Shown: positions 16,549 to 25,206 of the stretch, one piece after another | Layout of the letters: each line of letters begins with the position of its first letter | Numbering within the stretch: the stretch's first letter is position 1 | Assembly: GCA_031272365.1 (NCBI GenBank) | Contig: JAISTX010000066.1 | Coordinates: forward strand, 33,938 to 97,937 | DNA length: 64,000 nucleotides | From: Eubacteriales Family XIII. Incertae Sedis bacterium | GTDB taxonomy: Bacteria > Bacillota > Clostridia > Peptostreptococcales > Anaerovoracaceae | Direction: 5' to 3' | Program-made: the position numbers and the translations under genes | The notes under the pieces: model-generated | Database searches by the model: none | Seen by the model: the letters and a program-made list of their open reading frames with translations, nothing else | Told to the model about the DNA's origin: nothing

Positions 16549-17091
16549 CTACGGTGCCGGCCGGTCGAAGAAGACGGACTTGCCGGAGGCTGACAGCGGG
16601 AGGCCCACGATCATCTTGTACTCCCCGAGCAGCCCGAGGCTCGCCGCCGCCTGGCCGATCGAGAGCATCATGCGGTTGTCGACGCGGGCGTCCGCCGCGA
16701 GCGACGCGGCCGAGCCGAGCGCGATCCCGAGGTCCATGGCCGTGAAGGCGCACGCCGCGCCCGCCTTCGCGCAGGCCGCGCAGTCCGCGAAGCCGCAGAG
16801 CCGGCATATCTCGTTCAGCCCGCGCACCTGGTATTTCGCCCCAATGAGCACGACGGCTTCGCTCGCGTCCACGCCCGCCGCATCCCGGCAGAAGAACCCC
16901 CCCGCCTCGCCGAGCGCCTCGCCGACCTTGCGCATCTCCGCCGCGAGCCGGTCCTTGTCCTCGCCCGTGAGGACGGCCGTCTCGAGGTGGTCGACGCCGC
17001 AGGCCTTCGGAGCCGTCCGCGCGGCCGCGCACATGCTGTAGGCGAGGTTTACAATGGCCGATTGCTCGGCGGTTTTCGAATCAACAAACAT
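16549..17091 (-). CDS. DUF2148 ferredoxin-domain protein
   Basis: A 180-residue protein matching the uncharacterised DUF2148 family. ACGVDHLETAVLTGEDKD in the N-terminal half and a compact Cys cluster, CRLCGFADCAACAKAGAAC (about residues 96-114), would hold an iron-sulphur centre. The C-terminal half has the family's DNRMMLSIGQAAASLGLL and closes with a short hydrophobic segment. A good ribosome site, AGGAGGG, precedes the ATG at 17091 by seven bases. It is transcribed away from the PstS-like trio and has no partner gene; its role in these anaerobes is unknown. Confidence 0.88.
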   Translation of the reverse strand: MFVDSKTAEQSAIVNLAYSMCAAARTAPKACGVDHLETAVLTGEDKDRLAAEMRKVGEALGEAGGFFCRDAAGVDASEAVVLIGAKYQVRGLNEICRLCGFADCAACAKAGAACAFTAMDLGIALGSAASLAADARVDNRMMLSIGQAAASLGLLGEYKMIVGLPLSASGKSVFFDRPAP

Positions 17092-17171
17092 AGGTCATCC
17101 CTCCTGTCTTCAGCAGCCTTGGTTTGATTCAATTTTATCATAAAAAAAATCAACAAATTCTATAAAAAATG

Positions 17172-17202
17172 TTGAACATTTGCATCCGATTTGATGTATA
17201 AT
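17172..17202 (+). promoter_or_regulatory. Promoter of the PstS-like trio
   Basis: TATAAT (17197-17202) is a perfect -10 and TTGAAC (17172-17177) a fair -35, with a long 19-base spacer, in an A+T-rich stretch. It lies 57 bases before the first PstS-like ATG. No later promoter is evident in the 40- and 21-base gaps between the three paralogues, so they are probably one transcript. Confidence 0.55.
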
Positions 17203-17258
17203 GGAGCTGCATTTTGGGATATTGCCGGTTTTCATAAATACATAGCAGGAGAAATGCC

Positions 17259-19442
17259 ATGCAAAAGAACTCTTATCTTTGGCGTTGCGCTGTTTGCGTG
17301 ATTGTTGTCGCGCTGCCTTGTGCGTTGCTGCCCAGGATGAAATTGCTGCCGGCAAACGCCGCGGCGGCGCCCCGGGGGGCGTCGGATTTCAACGCGTTGC
17401 AATTGCCGGAAGAAGGCGCCTCCTCTGAACCGGCAGAAGAAAACCAGGCGCTGCTGGAAGCGGTCAACGCGGCGGAGGAAGCGAGGGCGGATGCAGCGGA
17501 CGCAAGGTCGGAGTTGCAGGAGCTGTCAAGCGAAATGGTTGACATCAAAAAGGAGATAGCCGCGCTGAAAACCGAGCTAAGAACGCTAAGGGGCGGTCAA
17601 GCAGAGGCATCCATCCATGATGGCGTCATCCCGGGCCTCGGCAAGGCGAACTTCCCGGAGATCGACGGTAGCACGGCCTGCCAGCCACTGATCGCAGCGC
17701 TCTACGCAGCGGCCTGCGGCGTGGACAAAGAAGCGGCGGAGGCCGCTATCGCGGTAAGCGGCACGAACGCGGCATGGAATCAAATGAATCCATACAGCGA
17801 GGACAGCGCCAACAAGCTCATCATAGCCTACGAACCGCAGGGCGGGGTGCCGAAAGCCGGCGTGCAGTCCAGCCCCCTCGGCCGTGACGGGCTTGTATTC
17901 CTGACTGGGAAAAGCAACCCGGTGGGCAGCTTGACCGCGGAGCAGCTGAAAGACATCTACGCCGGGCGCACTGTGGACTGGTCAAAGGTCGGGGGCGAAG
18001 CCGGGCCAATCACGGCATACCAGCGGAACCCGGAGAGCGGCAGCCATGTGATGCTGCTGAAATGCCTCATGGGGGAGGAAACGCTCACGGAACCCCCCTC
18101 TGAGGAATTGATAGCAGAGATGGCCGGGTTGATCAACGTTGTCTCGGAATTTGAAGGCGGCGGGGATGCCATCGGCTATTCCGTTTACTACTATGCGGAC
18201 CAGATGTACGCGGCGCCGGGCATCAAGATGCTCGCGGTGGATGGCGTGGCGCCCACAACCGATTCCATCGCGGACGGCACGTACCCGCTGACAAACGATT
18301 TCCATATGGCGCTTCTGGACAAGGCGCCGGAAGGCTGTTCTGCCCGCCTGCTGTACGATTGGCTGCTCACGCCGGAGGGGGCGGCTTTGCTGGAAGAAAA
18401 CGGGTATGTGCCTGTGGCGAAATCAGCAGCATCCGCCCGAAAGATCGAAGTCCCCGAGGAAGTCGCCGCCCGCGCCGCAGAGGCGGAGCCGATAGAAGGC
18501 CCGCACTCGGAATGGCTGTATCAGATCAATCGCGCAAGCGACACCTACACGATTTCCGGCTATGAAAATGAAGGGAAACATGATACCTGGAGCGGTGCCT
18601 CGGGAAAAACATATTCGACGATTGTCGACCACGAGGGGAATATCATCTTTGAAGGCGAAAATTTCAATCGAATCTACAATGAGTCTGCCACAGATGTGAT
18701 TGCCATTTCGCAAAAGAACCTCAAAGGTGAAATCACCAGATCGAGGCTGTACTCTGTCACAGGCAAACTGCTCCGTGATTGGGAAGCCGTAGACTACACA
18801 GGCGGGCCGTTGCATTTCCTCATGGCTGTTGAGTGGGATGAAGGCGCGCGAAAGGATTTTTATAGACTGGTTGACCCCTCCACCGGGAAACGGGCGAACG
18901 ATTTCAAGCTGTACCGCTATGGATACTATTGGCCTGACCGATATGACTATATCTACACGGACGATGGTGGCTTTGTTGCGATGTCTTTCCCTTCTGATGG
19001 AGAAGATGCCGGCCCAGTCGTGAAATTTGATGCAAATGGAAAACCTGTTCCTTTCAAAGAGGGGGAGGCGTCAGACAAATCTGTGCTCGAGCATGGAATG
19101 GACGATCCGATGTCACCCTTGGACTACTATAAGCAATATACCAATTCAGATGAAAGCGCCGACTCCGAATCGATCGCCTACGAGGCAATCCTATCGAAAT
19201 GGGCCGAGAATACGGGCGTTACCGTTTACTTCGATAGCAACAGCATGCCCCGTTATTTCACTTCGGGCCAAGGCACCGTTGACATCTACGGCATGGACGG
19301 AAAGCTCCGAATCGCCAATGTGGTCGTGGAAGAATATGCTCCGGACCGCCTCGTCGCCGTGAAGGACGGGTGGCACGGGCTCATGGACCTGGACGGCAAC
19401 TGGCTCTACAAAGAGAGCGTGTACAGCGTGCTGATGGATTGA
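17259..19442 (+). CDS. PstS-like extracytoplasmic protein 1 (coiled coil, PBP domain, WG-like C-terminus)
   Basis: A 727-residue exported or membrane-anchored protein. Residues 8-30 are a hydrophobic signal or anchor. Residues 65-115 form a predicted coiled coil (LLEAVNAAEEARADAADARS). Residues 121-395 resemble a PstS/PBP-like phosphate-type binding protein: IDGSTACQPLIAALYAAACG, then FLTGKSNPVGSLTAEQLKDI and ITAYQRNPESGSHVM. The remaining ~330 residues are unfamiliar and end in a WG-repeat-like module (KDGWHGLMDLDGNWLYKESV). It is first of three tandem paralogues with no permease or ATPase nearby, so simple phosphate import is doubtful. The ATG has AGGAG eight bases upstream. Confidence 0.8.
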   Translation: MQKNSYLWRCAVCVIVVALPCALLPRMKLLPANAAAAPRGASDFNALQLPEEGASSEPAEENQALLEAVNAAEEARADAADARSELQELSSEMVDIKKEIAALKTELRTLRGGQAEASIHDGVIPGLGKANFPEIDGSTACQPLIAALYAAACGVDKEAAEAAIAVSGTNAAWNQMNPYSEDSANKLIIAYEPQGGVPKAGVQSSPLGRDGLVFLTGKSNPVGSLTAEQLKDIYAGRTVDWSKVGGEAGPITAYQRNPESGSHVMLLKCLMGEETLTEPPSEELIAEMAGLINVVSEFEGGGDAIGYSVYYYADQMYAAPGIKMLAVDGVAPTTDSIADGTYPLTNDFHMALLDKAPEGCSARLLYDWLLTPEGAALLEENGYVPVAKSAASARKIEVPEEVAARAAEAEPIEGPHSEWLYQINRASDTYTISGYENEGKHDTWSGASGKTYSTIVDHEGNIIFEGENFNRIYNESATDVIAISQKNLKGEITRSRLYSVTGKLLRDWEAVDYTGGPLHFLMAVEWDEGARKDFYRLVDPSTGKRANDFKLYRYGYYWPDRYDYIYTDDGGFVAMSFPSDGEDAGPVVKFDANGKPVPFKEGEASDKSVLEHGMDDPMSPLDYYKQYTNSDESADSESIAYEAILSKWAENTGVTVYFDSNSMPRYFTSGQGTVDIYGMDGKLRIANVVVEEYAPDRLVAVKDGWHGLMDLDGNWLYKESVYSVLMD

Positions 19443-19482
19443 AGGAAAAATAACCGGATGGGTAAAGAGGAGGTTTGCAAAG

Positions 19483-21729
19483 ATGATGAAAACGGTTTGG
19501 CGGCGGGTGGCCGGGTGCGCGATTCTGGTGGCGGTGTTCGCCTTTTTCCTGTGGCTGTCCTCGCTTTCTTTTGAGGCTTACGGGCATGCCACTTCCCCGG
19601 CCGCTTCGGACACCGAAGGGTTGCAGCTTCAAAACGAAAGCGATGTGCCCGAAACGAACGAAGGGGAGCCCGGGGCGTCGGGCGACGTGGCCGTGCTGGA
19701 AGAGGAGATGGAGGCGCTGGAGGCGGACATCGCCGCGCTGGAACGCTTGCAGACCTTGGGCGATGTGGCTGCGCGCGCGGAGGAGGAGACGGAGCAGGCC
19801 AACGTGACCACGCGGGAAGTGCGGTCCTTGCTCCTGGAGATAGAAAACGCCTTGGCGGATCTGCGGAACCCGTCGAGCGCCGCCGCGCCGGCGCCGGCCG
19901 CGCAGGATGGCGTTATCCCGGGCATCACAAAGGAAAACTTCCCTGTGATCGACGGCAGCACGGCCTGCCAGCCGCTGATCGCGGCGCTCTACGCGGCGGC
20001 ATGCGGGGTGGATCGGGAAACGGCGGCGTCGATGATCACCGTGAGCGGCACGAGCAGCGCCTGGAAGGGGATCGCCAACAGCGATGCGGACATCATCCTC
20101 GCCTACGAGCCGGACAGCGGATTCCAGAAGGGCAGGGCGGCGGCCATCGGGCGGGACGGCCTCGTCTTCCTGACCGGGAAGGCCAACCCCGTGAAGGGCC
20201 TGACCTCGGCGCAGCTGAGGGACATCTACGCCGGGCGCACCACGGACTGGTCGCAGGTCGGCGGCGCGTCCGGGCCGATCACGGCCTACCAGCGCAACGC
20301 GGACAGCGGCAGCCAGGTGATGCTGACCAAATGCCTCATGCAGGGGGAGGCGCCGATGGACCCGCCGTCCGAGATGGTGGTGGGCGCCATGGACTATATG
20401 CTGGAGCTGCTGGATTTTGACGCGGGCGGGGGCTCCATCGGCTATTCCGTCTACTACTACGCGAACAAGATGTACGAGGCGCCGAACGTCAAGATGCTCG
20501 CCGTGGACGGCGTCCTGCCGAGCAGCGAGACGATCGCGGACGGCACCTACCCCTTGACAAACGACTTCTACGTGGCCGTCCGCCCGAATCTGGAGGAGGG
20601 GGATCCGGCCCGCCTGCTGTACGACTGGCTGCAGTCGCCGGAGGGGGCGGCGCTGCTCGAGGAATGCGGCTACGTGCCGACCCGGCAGACGTCCGGCGCC
20701 GCCGGCGCAAGCGGGCGTGTCGAAGTACCAAAGGAGGTGGCGGAAGCGGCTGCGGCGGCAGAGCCCATCAAGGGCGCGCACCCGGAATGGCTGTTTCAGA
20801 TCGTGCAGCCCGTTCAGGATGTGACGAAATACTATATCAGGAGTTCAACGATCGTCGACCATGAAGGGAATGTTGTGCTGAGCGGCAGGGGGCTGTCCAT
20901 TATTGTCAATGTGGACAATACGAAGGCCTTGGCCATAGCGCAGGAGCAGATCTTCGAACAGGAGGATGAGAACGGCGAGATAGACTATGATTTCAAATCA
21001 CGGCTCTACTCGATCAAGGGCAAATTGCTGCGCGACTGGGAGGCTGTGGAATACAGATCCGGGCCGGGGCGGTTTGTGCTGGTAAACAAGAAAATGGGGT
21101 CAGTCGGATGCACCCTGCTGGATCCAATCACGGGCGAAGTGCCGGACACAGGCCTGATTTTCGATAAAGTCTTGGCTGGAGACGGCCCTGTTTTTGTCTT
21201 GACAGATGATGGCGGCTTCTATGCCCAATTGCAACACTCCGAAGAGGACGGGGTGGAATACGAATCCATCATGAAATATGACAAGGACGGGAATGCAGAG
21301 CCCCCAGAGAAAGGCGGCTATTACAACAAAGACGATTTGGACTGGCCGGATGACGTATCGATCACGCAAGAGAATTTAGCCGAAGGTTCTTGGATGGATT
21401 TGGCGCAGCAGATGGAAGAGAGTTTGTACATCGTCCCGGCTTTCCGGAACTATCTGGAGGGGTATTCCAACCTTGCAATGTATTTCGGAAACGATCAATC
21501 CCCGCGGTATATCCTTCAGGATTTGGAGAAAACCACGGGTTACGGATACCGTTATTGCAATGTATACAAAATGAATGGGGAACGCATCGCGGACAATGTT
21601 TACTCGGATGACTTCGGCACATTCGCCCCGGATCGGCTTGTCGTGTATGATGACGGCTACCACGGCCTCATGGACCTGGACGGCAACTGGGTATACAAGG
21701 AGAGCGTCTACACGGCATTGATGGATTGA
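19483..21729 (+). CDS. PstS-like extracytoplasmic protein 2
   Basis: A 748-residue paralogue of the preceding gene. It has a hydrophobic N-terminus (AILVAVFAFFLWLSSLSF), a coiled coil (VAVLEEEMEALEADIAALER), the PstS-like domain at about residues 143-405 (VIDGSTACQPLIAALYAAA, IGYSVYYYANKMYEAPNVKM) and a C-terminal region ending DGYHGLMDLDGNWVYKESVY. The binding domain is much more alike between the copies than the C-terminal half is. The ATG at 19483 follows GAGGAGG. It is 40 bases after copy 1. The function may be sensing or scavenging of an anion at the surface; this is inference. Confidence 0.8.
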   Translation: MMKTVWRRVAGCAILVAVFAFFLWLSSLSFEAYGHATSPAASDTEGLQLQNESDVPETNEGEPGASGDVAVLEEEMEALEADIAALERLQTLGDVAARAEEETEQANVTTREVRSLLLEIENALADLRNPSSAAAPAPAAQDGVIPGITKENFPVIDGSTACQPLIAALYAAACGVDRETAASMITVSGTSSAWKGIANSDADIILAYEPDSGFQKGRAAAIGRDGLVFLTGKANPVKGLTSAQLRDIYAGRTTDWSQVGGASGPITAYQRNADSGSQVMLTKCLMQGEAPMDPPSEMVVGAMDYMLELLDFDAGGGSIGYSVYYYANKMYEAPNVKMLAVDGVLPSSETIADGTYPLTNDFYVAVRPNLEEGDPARLLYDWLQSPEGAALLEECGYVPTRQTSGAAGASGRVEVPKEVAEAAAAAEPIKGAHPEWLFQIVQPVQDVTKYYIRSSTIVDHEGNVVLSGRGLSIIVNVDNTKALAIAQEQIFEQEDENGEIDYDFKSRLYSIKGKLLRDWEAVEYRSGPGRFVLVNKKMGSVGCTLLDPITGEVPDTGLIFDKVLAGDGPVFVLTDDGGFYAQLQHSEEDGVEYESIMKYDKDGNAEPPEKGGYYNKDDLDWPDDVSITQENLAEGSWMDLAQQMEESLYIVPAFRNYLEGYSNLAMYFGNDQSPRYILQDLEKTTGYGYRYCNVYKMNGERIADNVYSDDFGTFAPDRLVVYDDGYHGLMDLDGNWVYKESVYTALMD

Positions 21730-21750
21730 TGGAAGGATAGGAGAATCGAA

Positions 21751-24087
21751 ATGTTGACGAAATCGGTTTGGCGGCGGTGCGCCGGTGTCGCGGTAATAGC
21801 CGCAGTGGTGTGCCTGATCATCGGCGCTGCGTCGCTCCCTTTGGCGGCACGGGCTCCCCAGGCCTCGCGGGCCCCCTACTCAACTTCGGTCCTCGATTGG
21901 GCGCCGCCCCCGGATACCGGCGTCGCGGCCGGCGCAGCGGATGCGGGGCAGGCGCCGCCGGAGCAGGGGGATCTGGTAGCGCTGGAGGCGGAGCTTGCGG
22001 CGCTGAAGGAGAGGGTCGCCGCGCTGGATGGCGCGGACAGCGCGTATGAAGCCGTGACGCACGCGCAGCAGGCGGCGAAAGAGGCGGCCGAGTCCGCGCA
22101 GGCAACGAAGTCGCTGCTGGAGGATGTGAAAAGCTACCTGAAGGAATTGAGTGCCGCAGAGGGCGATACGCAGGAAATAATGCCCATTCAGGACGGTGCC
22201 ATCCCGGGCCTCGGCAAAGCGAACTTCCCCGTGATCGATGGCAGCACGGCCTGCCAGCCGCTGATCACAGCCCTCTACATGGCGGCCTGCGGGGTGGATG
22301 CGGAAACGGCGGAGGCGGCGGTTTCAACCAATGGCACAAGCGCCGCATGGAAGGGGGTCGACCCTTCGGCCGGAAATGCCTCGGCCGACATCATACTCGC
22401 CTACGAGCCGGAGGGCGGGGTGCCGGAAAATGGCGTGGAGTCGGTTCCGATCGGGCGGGACGGCCTCGTCTTCATCACCGGCAAAAACAACACCGTGAAG
22501 AGCCTGGCCGCGGACCAGCTCCGGGGCATCTACGCCGGCCGCATCACGGACTGGTCGGAAGTCGGCGGCGCGGCACAGCCAATCATGGCCTACCAGCGCA
22601 ACACGGACAGCGGCAGCCACGCGATGCTGCTGAAATGCCTCATGCAGGGCGAAACCCTGGCCGACCCCCCGTCCGAGATGGTGGCGGGCTCCATGGACTA
22701 TATGCTGTCCCTGCTGGACTTCGACGCCGCAGGGGACTCGCTCGGCTATTCCGTCTACTACTACGCGGACAAGATGTACGAGGCCCCGAACGTCAAGATG
22801 CTCGCCGTGGACGGCGTCGCGCCCTCCAACAAGACGATCGCGGACGGCTCCTACCCGCTGACGAGCGACTTCTATCTTGCCATCCGGAAGGACGCGGGCA
22901 AGAACGCCCCGGCGCGCCTGCTGTACGACTGGCTGCGGACGCCGGAGGGAGCGGCACTGCTTGAGGAATGCGGCTATGTGCCGGTGGCCCAGGACGCCAC
23001 GGCTCCGGCGACCGAGGTCGGCTCTGCGGCCGATGGGCAAAGCGGCAGGATCGACATCCCGCCGGAGGTAGCCGAAGCCGCCGCCTCCGCCGCGCCCGTG
23101 AAAGGCGCGCACCCGGAGTGGCTGTTCCAGATCAACCGGCCATCGGATATTCTCAGCTCGACTTACAGCTATAGCCTGTTTTCCACCATCGTCAACCATG
23201 AAGGGGATGTCGTCATGAGCGGCAATAGCCTGTCCATTATTCAGGGCACCGATGGCGCGACAGCGATTGCGCAGCAGAAGCTCTTTGAGCAGACGGACGA
23301 GTCCGGCACAGTAAACTACAAGGAAGGCGAGACAAACTACGTCTTCAAATCGCGGCTCTATTCAGTCAAAGGCAAGCTCCTCGTCGACTGGGAGGAGGTG
23401 AGTTATGAAAACGGGCCAGGCCGGTTTGTCATGGTGCAAGAATATAAGAATAATAACAGAGTATTCACGCTGCTCGACCCGATTACAATGACTCGTCCAA
23501 ATACCGGTGACTTGGGCTATACGTTACCAATGATCAGCAGTGAGTTTAATTTTGTCAAGGCAGAGGATGGCGGTTTCTATGCTAGATTGGCCACACCGAA
23601 TGGGGGGAGAGAAGGTGCAATTATAAAATTTGATAAGAATGCAAACCCCATTCCTCCAGCGGAGGGTGAGTCCTATGATGATTCCATTATGAGCAACAGT
23701 ACTGCATACACGGAGAAGGAAGAAGGTCAGGCCGAAGATCCTGTGTACAAGGCTGCGTCGAATATGGGCGATGGATTGTACTGCATCCCAACAATGGATT
23801 TGCCTGGTTTTGGTCATGCAATCTATTTCGACGACGCGGCTCCCCGCTACATCCTCCAGGAACAGCCGAAAGCCGGCTTCGAACCGATCGGTGTGGAAGA
23901 GGCCTACAACCTGTACAACATGTCCGGCGAGCTCATGGCCGAGGGCATCCGCTTCATACTCCCCCTTGAATACGAATGCCTCGCCCCGGACCGCCTCCTC
24001 GTCGTGAAGGACGGCTACCACGGCCTCATGGACCCGGGCGGCAACTGGGTCTACAAGGAAAGCATCTTCAAAGCACTGGCGGATTAG
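21751..24087 (+). CDS. PstS-like extracytoplasmic protein 3
   Basis: The 778-residue third paralogue, 21 bases after the second. Order is the same: hydrophobic N-terminus (VAVIAAVVCLIIGAASLPL), coiled coil (residues ~70-135), PstS-like domain (about 146-410) with VIDGSTACQPLITALYMAAC, and a C-terminal half ending KDGYHGLMDPGGNWVYKESI. Bases at roughly 23400-23800, coding the middle of the C-terminal half, are clearly more A+T-rich than the rest. It meets the lipoprotein pair tail to tail, 39 bases apart. The differing C-termini suggest the three proteins share a ligand but have different partners or surfaces. Confidence 0.8.
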   Translation: MLTKSVWRRCAGVAVIAAVVCLIIGAASLPLAARAPQASRAPYSTSVLDWAPPPDTGVAAGAADAGQAPPEQGDLVALEAELAALKERVAALDGADSAYEAVTHAQQAAKEAAESAQATKSLLEDVKSYLKELSAAEGDTQEIMPIQDGAIPGLGKANFPVIDGSTACQPLITALYMAACGVDAETAEAAVSTNGTSAAWKGVDPSAGNASADIILAYEPEGGVPENGVESVPIGRDGLVFITGKNNTVKSLAADQLRGIYAGRITDWSEVGGAAQPIMAYQRNTDSGSHAMLLKCLMQGETLADPPSEMVAGSMDYMLSLLDFDAAGDSLGYSVYYYADKMYEAPNVKMLAVDGVAPSNKTIADGSYPLTSDFYLAIRKDAGKNAPARLLYDWLRTPEGAALLEECGYVPVAQDATAPATEVGSAADGQSGRIDIPPEVAEAAASAAPVKGAHPEWLFQINRPSDILSSTYSYSLFSTIVNHEGDVVMSGNSLSIIQGTDGATAIAQQKLFEQTDESGTVNYKEGETNYVFKSRLYSVKGKLLVDWEEVSYENGPGRFVMVQEYKNNNRVFTLLDPITMTRPNTGDLGYTLPMISSEFNFVKAEDGGFYARLATPNGGREGAIIKFDKNANPIPPAEGESYDDSIMSNSTAYTEKEEGQAEDPVYKAASNMGDGLYCIPTMDLPGFGHAIYFDDAAPRYILQEQPKAGFEPIGVEEAYNLYNMSGELMAEGIRFILPLEYECLAPDRLLVVKDGYHGLMDPGGNWVYKESIFKALAD

Positions 24088-24126
24088 CACTCCCCCAGAA
24101 AGCTCTGCTTTTCTTCACTTGGCCAC

Positions 24127-25206
24127 TCACACCAGCGCCCACGGCATGGTTGCCCAGACGAGGATCTTGGCGATGCGGTCTTCGCCCGGCAAAGCGAGGA
24201 AGGCGATGTTGATGCCGTCTTTGTGGAAGATCGCCGCGCTATAGCCGGCTGCCTCCAGTTCGGACTGCGCGTACAAGGCGTGCTTTTGCGACATGAAGAC
24301 CGTCTCCGCCTCCCCGTCCTCATACCCGTAGGCGGCCATCGCGGCCCGCGCGTCCGCAAGCGGATCCCCTGTGCCCACGCCGAACACATGGCCGCCGGAT
24401 TCCAGGACAACGTGCGAGGCAACGTAGCCATCCTTGCCGGGCGTGGGGTTGTCGCGGAAGTAGTAGCAAACGCCATACACGGCGCCGCTCCCGTCCGTCA
24501 GGGCGCGGGCGTCTTCGCTGGAGAACACTTCGATATAATGCTCCCGGTTGTACGCCGTGAAGGCGCTCATCCTCGTCGGCCAGCCATGGCTCGAATGCTG
24601 GAAGAGCGGTACATCGAAACTGCATCCCTGGTTGATTTCCTCAACCGTCGCGTAGTCTTCCTCGTCGGCGGAATCGCTGGAGAAGAAGTAGAAGCGCCAA
24701 ATCGTCCCGGCCTGCGTGTCGAGCAGAAACGCAATCCGTACGCTACCCTTGCGGAATTGCCGGAAGAAAGGCACTGCGGAAGGTTCTTCCTCATAGCCTC
24801 TGGCGCTCATCGCCTCGTCGATGCCGGCGCTGCCCCCGCCTATGGCCAGCCCAAAGATTTCGCCGTCCTCTGCGGAGGCCACCATCATGACTGCCCGCTG
24901 CGCTCGATCGCCATACCAGTGCTCGGCAGGTGCGAAACTCGCCCGGGCGGCAGGCCCTCCGTCCGCGCCCGGAATGTCCAGGATGTCCCAACCTTCGACA
25001 GCATCGTCCAGCTCGCCCGGCGTGGACACGAGAAGGGCGACGCCAAGGTCGCTATGGTCGCCAAGCTCCCGCGCCGCCGCTTTCTGCGCCACCTGTTTCA
25101 ATGCCACTGCAGGCCACATATCCGCGAATGGAAAAGTGCCGCAGCACCCGGTGAGGGTCACCACCAGCGCCAATACCAGCGCCGTGCACAAGGCCAGCCT
25201 CCTCAT
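24127..25206 (-). CDS. Putative lipoprotein B with internal duplication
   Basis: This 359-residue protein has a lipoprotein signal (ALVLALVVTLTGC, lipobox LTGC with a second Cys following). I do not recognise a named family. It contains two related halves: GEIFGLAIGGGSAGIDEAMS...GYEEE...IAFLLDTQAGTIW at about residues 105-180 and GHVFGVGTGDPLADARAAMA...GYEDGE...INIAFLALPGEDRIAKILVW at 270-355. The repeat pattern (G-x-G, helix, GYE, then IAF/strand) recalls small BamE-like or DUF4309-like modules; that is only a suggestion. Its ATG overlaps the stop of the upstream paralogue (ATGA), so the two are coupled. Confidence 0.75.
   Translation of the reverse strand: MRRLALCTALVLALVVTLTGCCGTFPFADMWPAVALKQVAQKAAARELGDHSDLGVALLVSTPGELDDAVEGWDILDIPGADGGPAARASFAPAEHWYGDRAQRAVMMVASAEDGEIFGLAIGGGSAGIDEAMSARGYEEEPSAVPFFRQFRKGSVRIAFLLDTQAGTIWRFYFFSSDSADEEDYATVEEINQGCSFDVPLFQHSSHGWPTRMSAFTAYNREHYIEVFSSEDARALTDGSGAVYGVCYYFRDNPTPGKDGYVASHVVLESGGHVFGVGTGDPLADARAAMAAYGYEDGEAETVFMSQKHALYAQSELEAAGYSAAIFHKDGINIAFLALPGEDRIAKILVWATMPWALV

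Noticed and set aside
16103..17041. Plus-strand open frame across the repeat island and the DUF2148 gene
   Set aside because: It runs through the palindrome and then antisense to DUF2148; no start site or homology.
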